Positions 42,870-55,205 of a stretch of 64,000 nucleotides of DNA are shown here, piece after piece. Source of the stretch: Ampelomyces quisqualis (lineage: Eukaryota > Ascomycota > Dothideomycetes > Pleosporales > Phaeosphaeriaceae). A program made the position numbers and the translations under genes. The stretch covers positions 2,728,001 to 2,792,000 of the forward strand of contig JAGTXZ010000021.1 of assembly GCA_018398575.1 (NCBI GenBank), read 5' to 3'. Position 1 is the stretch's first letter; each line of letters begins with the position of its first letter. The notes below the pieces were generated by a model. That model saw only the letters and a list, made by a program, of their open reading frames with translations, was not told where the DNA came from and made no database searches.

Positions 42870-45800
42870 TACTTCTCTATAAGTAATTTGTCTATATCTT
42901 TTTAATTAACCTACTTATTATATTCTAGTAGCTAGCCTTTCTATTTAACTAGGTAATTTACTAAACGTCTGTTACGCTACTTTACTAGGATAGCTTTAAC
43001 CTTATAGTATTACTCTAGCTTGTTGCTGTTGTTTAGGTTAACAGGCCTAGGTAGAATTAATTCTTTCTTCTTTCTTAACACAAACAGCTAGAGTAAGAAC
43101 GTATAGAATATAAAGTAGACCTTTATATATAATAGAAGTAAGATTCTAAAAGCTTATAAGCTAATTTGCTTATCTACTAGAAAGAAGCCTATCTAGCGTA
43201 GTAATAGCTTTTTGCTAGTGCTGCGTAGGCGTAGATACTTTATTAATAAGAGAATCTTATCTTTTAGCTTAAACCTTTAGAGCCTGTATTTCTTATTATA
43301 GTATTATTCTTAGTATTGTAAACTTTTGTTCTAGTAATTAGCTAAAGTGTTCTAAGTTTATATAAGCTTCTATAACCTTTCTTTAATGCTAGAAACTTTA
43401 GTAGGCGCTGTTAGCTCGCAGTTAAGGCGCAGGTAAAACCTATAGTAGGTAAAGAATAAGAATACTCCTAATATAGCCTATCTAGTATTATTATATACAA
43501 ACTCTACTAGTAACAAGAGGTGTACCTAATTATTAGGTTAATTGCCTACAAAAGCCCTTAAGTATTACTCTAGTGTTTAATTTTAACGCTCTATTTAGCT
43601 ATCTGTTTGCAAATAAAAGGTAGTGCTAAGCTAGCGCTTTACCTTTACTACAAAGTAGAAGTCTACTTAGAACTAAGAAGTAAAGACACTTTCTTAATCT
43701 AATATAATACCTTTAGGTAAGCTAAAGAATTGTATAACGTGTTCTAAGAACAAATCTACTAATTATAAGGTAGTAACTGTTTTTTGTATAGAGATATACT
43801 TAGCTAGTTTTGTGTACCTATTAACTATAATAAGTATTGCGTTATATATAACGCTATAGCGCTTGGTAAGTAGTAGGCCTGTAACAAAATCTATTATAAT
43901 TTCTTGCTATAGTCTCTAAAGTTAAGAAAGCGCGTTTAATACGCTAGCAGAGCGCTGCTTAAGTAACTTTGTACTTTAGCACACTAAGCAAGAGTTAATG
44001 TACTCCTTAAGCTCTTTCTTAAGCCTAGGCTAATAGTAGTATTAGGCTACAAGCTTAAGCGTTTTAGCCTACCTAAAATAGCTAGTAAGTAGATTGTTAT
44101 AATATAGCTTAAGGAGCTTAGCTCTAAGAGCTAGCTCTAGTAGAATATATAGTTAGTTCTTAAACTAAAGGCTACCTAAAGCGTTAAGCTTCTAGTGCCT
44201 AAGGCGTTTGCTAGCGCCTTAATAGGCAGACGCTAGAGATTTAACGTCTCTGCGTATTACAACTACTTCTAAGTTATTTTGTTATACTTGTATATAGATT
44301 TTAAAGAAAGACTTAGAGAGTTTCTTATAAGCTAACCTTTCTAAGGCTGCAGCTCTTACTTGTAACTGTGTAACTCTTTAGACTATTACTAGTCTGCTTT
44401 TAGAAATCTTCTAATTAAGGCTATAGCTCCTAGCTGTTACCTTAACGCTGTGCGTTAGGCTTTATAACTACGTAACCCTTTAGGCTATTACTAGTCTACT
44501 CTTAGAAATCTTCTAATTAGAGCTGTAGCTTGTAGCTATTGCCTTAACGCTGTGCGCTAGGCTTATAGAAACATCTTTACTAAGATATAGAGTGCCTACT
44601 TACTGTTAAGCTATTATCTAGCTTTCTACTAACGCTAGCTTTTTACTAGGTAGCTTAGCTTAAGTTCTTACTAGCTATAACTTCTTTTATAGTGCTAGCA
44701 ATATATCTAATAGTTAAATATCTAGCGTATTACTGTTGTCTATAGGTTGCCTTAAAGGCCTGTCTACAGAATTTATCTTTCTAGACTAATACTTAATCTT
44801 AAAGTTGTAAGCAGCTAGCTTTATTACCTAGCTAGCCTGTCTTCTAAACAGAGTTAACGTGCCTATAAAGCTGCGTAGGTTGTTATAGTCTGTCTATATT
44901 TCTAACTAAATTGCTAGCTTCTTAACGTAGTAACGCTAGTGCTATACTACTATAATAATAGTAAGAAGCTTTAGGTTGTATATGTAGTAGTTTCTTTCTG
45001 TAAGCAAGAGCTTTCTTAACTAGAAGGCTATAGAGTACTAGTTTCTATCTATATAGAGTTAGAAGAAAATACTTACTACTCTCTAAATAGAGGTATTAGT
45101 TTTTAACTTAGATAGAAGTATATAATTGTAGTGCTGCAGAATAAGCATAGTTATAAACCTGTTATATAGCTAGCGCTTTGCTTTCTTTATAGTGTTAGGC
45201 TAGTTAAAAGAACTAGACTTCTTCTCTTAAACTAATTCTTTTAGAAGATTAGTAATTAGGCTAGTAATAACAGAGAAACTCTATATAAAGCGTTAATAGA
45301 AGTTTGCAAAGCCTAGAAAGACTTAAATATTCTTAAAGAACGTTAGCGTAGGCTAATTAATAACTGCGCAAACCTGTTCTAGATCTATTGTAATACTATT
45401 AAGGCGCACAATAAACTCTAGAAACTTAACTTAGTTAGTAGCAAAGGTATACTTTTTTAAGTTAACAAAAAGACTATATTCTCTTAGCTTAGCAAGTACT
45501 TTTCTTACTTGTTTCTAATAATCCTCTTTCTTTTAAGAAAAGATTAGAATATTGTTAAGATAGATAACGCAAAAGATATCTAAATACAAGGCTAAGGCTC
45601 TATTAATATACCTTTAGAATGTAGCAGGCGTATTAGTTAGCCTAAAGAGCATAACTATATACTTAAAGTAGCTGTATTGCGTGCAAAACGCTGTCTTCTA
45701 CTTATTGCCTTACTAGATTCTAATCTAGTAATACGCGTTCTTAAGATTAAGCTTAGTAAACTTTACTAATCTATAGAGCTAATTAAGAGTTTTCCTAATT

Positions 45801-46340
45801 AAGAGAAGAGCTAGTCTGTTCTTCTTAGTAACTTAATTAAGGCCTTAATAATCTATATAAAGGCGTAGCGTTCTATCTTTTTTAGGTATAAATAGAATAG
45901 GTGCTCCTACAGAGCTTGTACTTTCTTAGATCTAGCCTAGGCTTTACGCTGTTACTAAGTAGTTACGTAGTACACTTAGCTCCTTTAGTAAGAGGTTGTA
46001 GAGTAGCCTATATAGAGCTGTAGTTTCTTTTCCTAACTTAATAGCGTAGTTGCTTTTATAGTGCTGTAGTAGCGCGTTAGCAGCGTTACTATTTGCAACG
46101 TCTTTAAAATCCTTAAGTTTAATAGGCTATAATAGGTATTTAGTAGAGAAGGATTATAGACTGCTTACTAGGACTGCGTACACGCTTAGCTTATTATAAA
46201 GAAATTCTATAAAGGTTTTTGCGTCTTTAACTCTTATTATATTAATGTTAAGCTTATAGTGCTACTACTTTAACTTGCAGTTAATAATAACACGCCCTTC
46301 TTTTAGGCTTAGTAGACCTAAAATAACAGGTTGTACTGCA
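42870..46340 (-). pseudogene. G6 pol (RT, RNase H, integrase, chromodomain), RIP-degraded
   Basis: RT at about 45,930-45,500 reads GAPILFIPKKDRTLRLYIDY, NRLALLLI, KFTKLNLKNAYY and VMLFRLTNTPATF. The catalytic box VIYLNNILIF covers about 45,562-45,548, with Asp codons changed to Asn. RNase H follows. Integrase at about 43,840-43,580 has RYTKLAKYISIQKTV, LFLEHVIQFFSLPKGIIL-D and FYLQTDS. A chromodomain at about 42,985-42,910 reads RLVNYLVK-KG. Stops stand mostly at Trp, Gln or Arg positions. Protease was not pinned down. All the hallmarks of a Ty3/gypsy polymerase are present in order. Confidence 0.82.
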
Positions 46341-47700
46341 TTAGCAATCTTATATAGGATAGTAGTAAAGGACTTAGTTACGCTCTAGTTATTCTTTATT
46401 GTTAGATAAGCTTAATAAGCGTAGAAGCTAGGTACAGTGCTTAAGTTAAGTAAGTAGATAGTTAGTAGCGCAGCGCTGTTAATACAAGAGAAATCCTTAA
46501 GTAAGGTAACTCTCTTGTTAATAGTGCTAAGTTCTGCACTATAGTTAATTAGAATTTGTGTAAGCTGTACAGCGCTATTGTTACGTAGCGTTCTAAGTAC
46601 TTTAATATAATTCTTCTGTTATAGTAGAACTTAGGCTGTTAAGAGAGAGGCTTTTCTTAGGCCTACTTGTTTTTTATTTGTATTGCGTTTAAACTAGTAA
46701 CAGGAGAAGAGCTGTTAAGCCTTAATCTATACTTTTTAGCCTAATAGCCTATCTTGCTGCAATAGTAGTAGGCGTTAGTTAGCTTTAGGCTTAGGTTTAT
46801 AGTGCTAGCAACACAACGTTATAAAGCTATTGCGTCTAGTTTAGGCTGCAAAGTTTTTCCTATACTAGGCGTTCTGTGTGTACAATAGTGTAGTAATAGT
46901 ATACTACTACTATAGTATAAGTTATCTTTTAGTGTTACAGCGCGTTTAATAAGTTCTTTATAGGTAGTAAAAAACTTAGTGTAGTTAGAAAGAGCTACTC
47001 TAATCTCTAGGTAGAGTTTGCTATACAAGTGTATTACTAGGTATTTCTGCTTATAAGAGAGATTTACCTAATTTTCTAAAGTAGATAGATAAGCTGCAAA
47101 TTTGTTTACTGTTTAGCTATTCTTTTAGAATGCCTTTTGATACTGCATAGTAACTTAAAGCTCTCTATTTATAAGGCTCTTAATCTAATTAAGTAGAAAA
47201 GATATTATGTTACGCTACACTAGCGTTTTGCTATTATCTTCTTATTTTCTTTGTATCTATATCTATTAAAACGTAGTTTGTAGGTACTAGAAGGTAAAGG
47301 CAATCTTTTAGTTCTTAAGCTAAAAGGCTAAGAGATCTAATTAAAAGGTAATAGATAGCCTAGCCTTAAAGTTCTAATACTCTCTAATTCTCTTGCCTTT
47401 AAAGATAGGAATTTTCTTAATCTTTAGCCTACGCTCTAGTAGCGCTAATAGGTTAAGTTAGAGGCGTTGCGCTAGTAAGGACGTGTCGCGTTTAACTAGA
47501 AAGGTTAGTAGATCTAGTTTATTTAGAGCGCCTAAGGGCTGTTTAGAAGAGAAGAAAGGCTATTTACCTACTAATAATTACTCTTATTAGCGTACTTCCT
47601 CCTTTAGAGTCTAAATCTTAGCTTACTTCTTAAGCTCTTAGCGCTAGCGCTTTAGCTGCGCTAAGCGTTTGCCTAGGCTAAGTATTAATTTCTTATTAAG
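46341..47700 (-). pseudogene. G6 gag, RIP-degraded
   Basis: A CCHC-type zinc knuckle lies at about 46,772-46,741 (Y-Y-Y-C-S-K-I-G-Y-*-A-K-K-Y), where the first Cys, the His and the last Cys have been lost to transitions. Upstream, 47,028-46,819 is a 69-codon uninterrupted part of gag (MYSKLYLEIRVALSNYTKFF...), probably C-terminal to the capsid fold; its ATG is internal, not the gene start. The same region exists in G3 with more damage. Confidence 0.7.
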
Positions 47701-47806
47701 GGTGTTTTCCCTTAATAGGTTAGCTAGTAGGCTTAGGAGCAGATGTTAATCTATTGTTATTAGGTAACTAGGCTGCTATCCTTTTGCAAGGTAGAGGAAT
47801 TAAAAC

Positions 47807-48088
47807 TATAAGAGGTTTGTATAGCAGTAAAGTTACAAGATAATAATAGTAGTATAGGTAGAAGTAAGTTAATTTCTATTCTGCTACTTTAGTGCAGAAC
47901 TGCTCTTTTGTAGATACAACTAGACGCATGTTCTTATAACTAGAATGTACTAGGTCTGCGCTAGCGTAGTGCTATTAAGACGCTAGGGCAGCTATGCGTG
48001 TCCTACGCGTAAAGACGCTAGAGTAGTATTGTTATAGCGCAGGCGTATTACTGCGCGACTAACAGCTTTACGCTGTAGCATTCTTATA
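47807..48088 (-). repeat. G6 5' LTR (282 bp)
   Basis: Partner of 41,099-41,380. It begins TATAAGAGGTTTGTATAGCA on the plus strand (the TG has become TA) and ends ATTCTTATA, directly followed by the duplication TAGGC. Confidence 0.88.
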
Positions 48089-48093
48089 TAGGC

Positions 48094-48383
48094 ACATGTA
48101 AATATATGTTATATCTAATACTCTATAAAGGCTTAGTAACAGATTATACAAGAGATAGTAGAGGTAGCACTAAAAGCGCTTTAAATTAGCTCTAACTTAG
48201 TTACTACCTTAACTATAAATATAAGCCTATTATATTAGATAGAAAACAAGTTTTTCTTATTCTTCTATACAAGACCTATAGATATATAGCTAGTTTAGAA
48301 TCTCTAATATAACACGCACTTCTATATGCCTCTAATACGTATCTAATTTAATTTTAATAGCTATACTTACCTGCGTTATTACA
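48094..48383 (+). repeat. Remaining 290 bp of the G5 5' LTR
   Basis: Aligns base for base in length with positions 11-300 of the 3' LTR at 54,911-55,200 and ends GCGTTATTACA. Together with 41,089-41,098 it makes a full 300-bp LTR. Confidence 0.88.
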
Positions 48384-50500
48384 TTACAAGAAAAACTTTA
48401 TTCTACTAGTAATAGTATTTAAATAATATTACAATTTACTTTTAAAAAGATTGCGTTAAAACGTATAGAACAACATCTAAATTAGATATGTTTGTAACCT
48501 TAAATCTATTAAATATAGTTAGGATCTTTTAGATCTTCTAATAGCTAAAGCCTTTAGGTTTAGATCTTTCTATTAATATATAGTTAGGATTACTTTAGTA
48601 AAAGTTATATTTTAGCGCTAAGATAGAGACTTAAAGACTATTAACAACCTAGAAGTATTAGAGGTAACGCTAATAACTCTTGTAAAATCTATACCTACTC
48701 TAACACCTAGAAGATCCTAAAGAGACTTTGTATTAACTGTTACAACCTAGCAACAGAGTGCTAAAATAAAAAAGTTAGACACTAAGAAATTTAAGGATAC
48801 TCTTTAGCCTAGAGCTACACTAAATCTAACTTTTGCACAAATAGAAGTTAATTAATTACAATAAGAACTAAAACAGGCGTTAGTAGAAATTAATTTTCTT
48901 AAGAAAGGACTAACTCTTTCTATAGGACTAGACAAGCCTCTACCTACTACTAAATTACTCTAGAATAACTCTATACTCTACTCTTTATCTAAAAGCTTTA
49001 TATTAGAATACTTACATTGCTATAAGAGTTTCTACTACTTTTAATAATCTAAGAAAATACCTAATATTAACAATCTTAGTAATAGAAAGAATTTTACCTT
49101 TTGCTAATAGTAAGCGTCTATCTAAGATTAACTTAAAATTAACTTAGATTACTATTAGACTAAAAGACAACACATAGCCTTAGTATAGAGCTATACTATA
49201 AGACTAGCTAAGGGCTATTGTAAGCCTTAATACCTATTAGATACTAATTAAGATTAATTCCAGAACGCTAAGCAAATAATTAAGCTACTTAAGTTCTACT
49301 TTATTATAGGTAATAAGATAGCTAAAAGCTAAGTAGCTTTTAATTAATTGTAAATAACTAAAGAGAAAACGTTCCTCTTATTTAAAGCTAGGTTTCTAAG
49401 TTCTGTAGTTAAGGAACAAGTACCCCCTTTAGAGTAGTTTTACTACTTATAGATAAAAATTACGCTAGAACTACAAGCCTCTAACCTAGAATTTAGACAC
49501 TAATAGAAAAACTTATTTAATTAGATAGTAGAACACCTTACTGCTTATAATACAAAGCAGAAGAATAATCTTAACCTAAGTATATTACTAGCTACTACTA
49601 AACTGCTAATTAGGCAGACCTTATAAACTAATTGAGAGCTAAATTAGACTACTACCTTTAGCGCCCTAATAAATTCTGCGCTAGCCTATTAATTAACAAA
49701 GGTGCGTCTTTCTATTAAGACTTTTAAACCTAATTAATAAAAGACTCTTAGTAGTTGTTATAATTGTAGTAAACTAAAATACTATACTAGTAATTATATA
49801 AAGCCTTGTATGCGTTAGATTAAAGCTATAAAAGTAGATAAGTTTAAAGATACTTAAGAGCAACCTAACTAGAAAGTGTATTATACAAGAAATAAAAGCG
49901 CCTAAGAAAAACTTTCTTTCTAAGCCTAAGCTATTATAATCTATCTTACTTTAACCTTTCTTATTTGCTTTGCAGTCCTTATTTCCTTATACTTACACTT
50001 CTTTATAACTAAGGTATTAGCTTATACCTTAATACTCTTGTTAACACTAGTACTTAAAGTTTCTTATTTTTAAATTTATAAATTGTTTTATTTGTTTTTA
50101 AAGCTTTACATTAACCTATCTAGAAGCTCTTCTTCTAGGTTTAAGTACGTAGCTTTAAGAATTAGATTACTTCTATAGTTACTTAATATATTTAACTATA
50201 CTTAAATATTAATAGCTAAAAGATTTTAAACTGTCTATTTCTTATTCTTAATCTTAGGTCTTAGGATTGTATACTTAGACTCTAATAGTTAAAACAATTT
50301 AAGATTTAATTAGACATAGATAGGTTACAGTTTATTTAACTATCTAAGTACCTTTGTTTATATAATTCTTTACCTTTTATTTCTACTGTTCTATATTAAG
50401 CTATAGTGCTAGTTACTATCTATCTTAATATGTAACAATGTAACGCTTTATAAAAGAAAGAAGACTATTATATCTAAAATAGTTCTTACTATTATTTTTC
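48384..50500 (+). pseudogene. G5 gag region, RIP-degraded
   Basis: Lies between the 5' LTR and the first readable pol domain. The plus-strand text is Lys/Glu/Leu-rich with dense TAA/TAG. A Cys-bearing segment near 49,755-49,830 (NCS-LKYYTSNYIKPC-like) may be the zinc knuckle. The position and order make gag the natural call, but the reading is weak and the limits are not fixed. Confidence 0.5.
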
Positions 50501-53500
50501 TTCTTCTATTTATTGTATTAAGGGATGCTTAAAGCTCTTATTAGCCTAAAAATTCTTAGAGATTCCTTATACCCTAACTAAGTAACTCTGCTTAGAGTCT
50601 AAACTTTCTTTAACTACTTGCATTACTCTTATTTCTACTAATATATTCTACTTTATTATAAAGAAGCTCTAAAACAAGTTCTTTATAACTAGCCTATGTA
50701 AGATTAATAGGATTCCTACCTCTAAGAATAACGCAGCTAATTAATACTAATTAGATAAGTAATTACTTACCTATTACTTTTAGTATTAGAATATATTTAG
50801 TAAGTTAGTAGCTAATTAATTGCCTTCTTATTATTTGTATAATTACAAGATTATTCTTAAAGAACTATTACTAAATGCGTTTAGTCTTCTACATAAGTAG
50901 AATTAGAAGGAACTTAAAGCTACTAAGGCCTACGTCTAGAAATACCTTTAGAAGAGTTTTATTAAAGCTAGCTAAAGTTCTTTTGCTTTACCTATTCTTT
51001 GTGTACACAAACTAAATAGAGATATACGCATCTATATAGACTACTAGAAGATTAACGCTCTTACGCGCAAAGACGTCTATCTAATCTCTTGTATTAATAA
51101 GCTGTTATTACGCCTCTCTAAAGCTAAGATCTTTACTAAGTTTAATATTAGAGCTGCCTTTAATAAAATTTGTATAGATTCTAACTCTAAAGAGTATACT
51201 ACGTTTTAGACCTGTTACAGCACCTATAAGTGTAAGGTACTTTCTTTTAGCTTATATAATAGGCTAGCTACGTATTAGCGTTATATAAATAATACACTAA
51301 TTAATTATCTTAATAATTTCTATATTGCGTATCTAAATAACATCCTAATCTACTTAGAGGATATAAATTTACACTAGGAACACGTCTAAAAGGTCCTAGA
51401 GCGCCTACGTACTATAGAACTCTAAGTAGACATTTAGAAGAGTAAATTCTATATAACCTGCAAAAAGTATTTAGGTTATGTTTTAACAAACTAGAGCACT
51501 AAGGTTAACTCTAACAAGGTAGAAGCACTTTGCAACTAAGCTAAACCTACTATAGTTACTAGTGTTAAGTTATTTCTTAGTTTTACTAGTTTCTATTAAT
51601 AATTTATTAAAGATTTTTTCTGTGTAGCTAAACTAATTATAAAGCTTTAGAGCTCTGCTACTCTCTTTAAATAGACTACAGACTGCTAACAGGCTTTTAA
51701 TTAGATTAAAGCCTTACCTCTAGCTATTTCTACGCTATCTTATTTCTATTCTAAGTATAATATAAAATTAGAAACTAACGCGTTAGATAGAGTAATAGTA
51801 GGAGTACTCTCTTAAAGGCACTCTAATAACAAGTAGTACTCTGTAGTATTCTATAGTTACGCTCTATTTAGAGCTAAGCTTAATTAGAAAATATATAACA
51901 AAGAACTTTTTACTATTCTAAAAGCGTTTAAGAAGTAGAGAGCTAAACTTACCTCTATATAGAGCTTAATCTAGGTGTATTTAGATTACTACTTCTTAAA
52001 ATACTTTATAACTACTAAGGTTCTTAATATACGTTAAGCACAATAGGTAGAGATTATTACCTCTTTTAATTTCTATATTAAGTACACGCCTAGTAAGCTT
52101 AACAAGTAAGCTAATATCCTAAGCTAAAGAGAATAAGACGTTAGCAAAGTTAAGGCTGCCTAATAAGATAACAGATTCTATGTACTTCTAGAACCTAAAC
52201 GCCTAAACTTCTAGGTTAACTTTAAACTAGCTTAGAACTACGTTTGTAACTAGCTAGAGATTAATATATTAGTTATTTTAGTCTATTCTATTAGTGCCTC
52301 TCTAAATCTTAACTTGTTAGAACTAATTAAAGCTCTACTAGTAGAAAATTGCTGCTTCTTTAAAGAAAAGCGTCTTAAGCTACTATAGCTGTACTGCGTC
52401 TAAGAAGAACTACTGCTGTATTACTTACGCCTCTATATACCTAAAGATTCTTCCTTATGCACCTAACTAATTAGAAAGGCTTATAATTAGGTATTTGCTG
52501 CTTATCTAAGCGCTATAAAGACGTATTAGCTCTTAGCCTAGTAATATTATTAGAAAGGTATAGAAGCTATATGTAAACGTTATGTACAAAACTACGTATC
52601 CTGTTAGAAATCCTATCTAAGATAGCTCTAATCCTAAGGTTTCCTCTATCTGTTACTAATTTCTAATAGGCCTATACAGCATTTGTGTATAGATTTTAAG
52701 ACATTTCTAACAGATTATTATAGCTATAATTAAATTATAGTTGTTATTAATTATCTATCTAAGTAAGCTGTTTCTATTCTTTACTATAAAACAATTAATA
52801 CTTAAGAAATAGCTTACTTATTTATCTAATAGGTATACTAATTCAGCTATATGCCTAAAAGTATAGTGTCTAACTACAGCCTCTAGTTTGTATTCTAATT
52901 CTAGTCTAAGTTCTATAAGATTCTAAGCGTGCAAATTAAGCTTTCTATAGCCTACTATAAATAAACTAATAGATAAACAGAGATTATAAACAAGTATATT
53001 AATAAATAATTAAGGCCCTTTATATTCTATTACTAAGATAACTAAAGTAACTTCTTGCTAATAATAAATTAAGCCTAAGCTATACTGCTGTACTCTATAA
53101 TTAGTATAGCACTATACTATCTCTTTTTTAAATCTAAACTGCGCTAAAGCTAGAATTAGTTATTATTTACTTTAAAACATAAGAATGCTAATATTAAAGA
53201 CGCCTTAAGCTTAGCTACCTGTATGCATAAAGCCTAGTGTATAGCTAAAGATAATATAAAAGAGGCTTAACAACGCATAGCTGCTAAAATTAACAAATAT
53301 TAATAACTTATTAATTAGTTAGTAGGTAACAAGGTTTACGTGTTAACCTAAAACCTATTTATTACTTACCTAAGTTGCAAACTTGCTAAATTATAAGAGA
53401 GACTCTTTAAAGTTCTAGAACAAGTTAGGTATTTATTCTAATTAAAACTGCTAAAAGGTTCTAAGATCTATAACATATTTGCTCTAGACGTCTTCTATAA

Positions 53501-53800
53501 GAACTTTAATAACTCTCTACTTAGTTAGCTAAGCCTAAACTAATCTAGCATCTTAATTTAAGGCGTTAAGAAATAGAAAGTTAAGAAGATCTTAGCTAGC
53601 AAGCTATACTACTCTATTCTAAAGTATTATATAAAATAAGTAAGCTATAATCCTAACTCTATCTAGTACAATGCTTTAAACTTTATAGGCGCTCTATATA
53701 TATTATAAGCGTTCTACAAATGCTATCTAAAATAGCTAAGACTTCTATAAGCGTTAGCTAAGTAGATTATAGTATAAAAAAAAGAACTTAGAGATCTTAT
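50500..53800 (+). pseudogene. G5 pol (RT, RNase H, integrase, chromodomain), RIP-degraded
   Basis: RT at about 50,940-51,620 reads NTLINYLNNFYIAYLNNIL. Its catalytic box YLNNI is at 51,330-51,344 (originally YLDDI), followed by KYLGYVLTN, SFTSFY and FIKDF. RNase H starts near 51,770 (ETNALDRVIVGVLS). Integrase: the core near 52,740 reads VINYLSK, then a VSNYS-type block near 52,870 and TNRQTEIINKYINKQLRPF with one stop near 52,960-53,020. Chromodomain: about 53,560-53,760, including KILASKLYYSILKYYVK and NFIGALYIL. The second copy, G5b, confirms the downstream part. Confidence 0.82.
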
Positions 53801-53941
53801 AGTATTATAAGATAATTATATTAGGAAAAGTAAACTTAATATTACAACTACTACACTAGTGTGTAACAGCTATTAATAACAAAAGTTTTACTCTTCTATT
53901 AGATCTAATAGTAGACTATTACTACTACTAGTAGAATATTC

Positions 53942-54577
53942 TTAACTATTTAAATCTCTAGGTATAGACACTAACGCACTACCTAGTTGTTTTCTATTCT
54001 AGATTTACTTACTGTAAGTACTAGTCTCTTACGCTACCTTTTGTACCTTCTTTTACTCTACTAACTATTTAGCTCTTAATACTATTATAATATCTACTAG
54101 CTAGGTAACTATACTAGTTAACTTAGCTGTGCTTCTCCTAAGCACCCTAACCTTCTTAGCTATTCTTCTAACCTTTCTAGCTAGCTCTTTTCTCTAGTAG
54201 TAAGCGCTAACTAATAAGTTAGCATTATTTAAGTTAGCTACCTGTGCAGTACCTACTTGTACTATAGTATCTAACTAAAACACTACGTTCTTAATAGCAA
54301 CCTCTTGCTCTAATACAATCTTATTAGACTTATCTCTACCTAAAGTAGTAAACCTATAGTTAAAGGCCTTAGAAAGGCTATTATACTCTTAGCCTATATA
54401 TAGAGAAACTAGGTAACACTTTTTATCTAAGAGTGTGTAATATGTATACTTCTTAGAGATGTTTAAATAGAATCTAACCTTAATATTAAACTAGCTGTAA
54501 GTAAAAGCTCTTACAGCCTATAAGTAAATAACTTAATAGGCTAGAGAATAAGCTCTAGAAGAGACAGAAATAGGTAT
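53942..54577 (-). pseudogene. Antisense accessory frame of G5, coiled-coil protein
   Basis: Opposite strand to pol, between chromodomain and 3' LTR. The start is probably ATA 54,577-54,575 (a damaged ATG; P-I-S-V-S follows), and the end is TAA 53,944-53,942, giving 212 codons in one frame. The same frame, without shifts and with the same stop, exists in G5b (60,576-62,059), which also supports the start. Readable parts are FYLNISKKYTYYTLLDKKCY, NYRFTTLGRDKSNKIV, VQVGTAQVANLNNANLLVSA and a long charged helix. No named family is recognised. It does not share the MPV-C start of the G4 and G6 frames. Confidence 0.55.
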
Positions 54578-54900
54578 TATGTATATCTATAAAATAGTTA
54601 GCTAGTAATTAAATTAGAAGGGCAGTTAGATAGTAGTAGGTATACAAACGTATAGAGAAAGAGTATAAAAAAGTAGTATACTAAGGGCTAGCCTTATATA
54701 CATGCTCTAAAAACTCTAAGTAAAGTTAGAATAATAAACGCGCTGCTGCGCTAGGTATAACAATAATAAACAGCTATAACGTATTATTAGAAATTTAAAG
54801 TTAAGATAAATAAGACTTTTAGAAAATTTTAAAAGGTATCTAAAAGCGCACTAATACAGACCTAATTAATAGAAACTATTAATTTTAAGAAGAAGAGTAA

Positions 54901-55200
54901 TATAACAGGCATATGTAAACATATATTATATCTAATACCCTATAAAGGCTTGGTAATAGATTATGTAAGAGATAGTAGAAGTAGCACTAAAAGCGCCTTA
55001 AATTAGCTCTAACTTAGTTACTACCTTAACTATAAATATAAGCCTATTATATTAGATAAAGAACAAGTTTTTCTTATTCTTCTATACAAGACCTATAGGT
55101 ATATAGCTAATCTAGAATCTCTAATACAACACGCACTCCTATATGCCTCTAATACGTATCTAATTTAATTCTAATAGCTGTACCTACCTGCGTTGTTACA
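54901..55200 (+). repeat. G5 3' LTR (300 bp)
   Basis: Begins TATAACAGGC (from TGTAACAGGC) and ends GCGTTGTTACA. It is preceded by a purine-rich run (AAGAAGAAGAGTAA) and followed by the duplication TTAGA at 55,201-55,205. Confidence 0.9.
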
Positions 55201-55205
55201 TTAGA

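Larger units (their letters stand above)
41099..48088 (-). mobile_element. Complete Ty3/gypsy element G6 nested in the G5 5' LTR
   Basis: 6,990 bp with two 282-bp LTRs. The flanks are CAGGC on the left (41,094-41,098) and TAGGC on the right (48,089-48,093), a 5-bp target duplication with one CA to TA change. On the minus strand: gag with zinc knuckle (about 47,250-46,700), RT with YLNNI at about 45,562-45,548, integrase (about 43,840-43,580) and chromodomain (about 42,985-42,910). A plus-strand accessory frame lies between pol and the 3' LTR (41,759-42,721). It belongs to the same family as G3. Confidence 0.9.
41089..55200 (+). mobile_element. Ty3/gypsy chromovirus G5, split by nested element G6
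   Basis: LTRs of 300 bp bound the element, with TTAGA immediately outside both ends (41,084-41,088 and 55,201-55,205). The 5' LTR is split after 10 bp (41,089-41,098) by G6. It resumes at 48,094-48,383 after the G6 target duplication, and the two parts add up to exactly 300 bp. Inside are gag, pol with RT, RNase H, integrase and chromodomain on the plus strand, and a minus-strand accessory frame before the 3' LTR. CpA and TpG are almost gone on both strands. Without G6 the element is 7,117 bp long (7,122 with the duplicated 5 bp). Confidence 0.9.
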
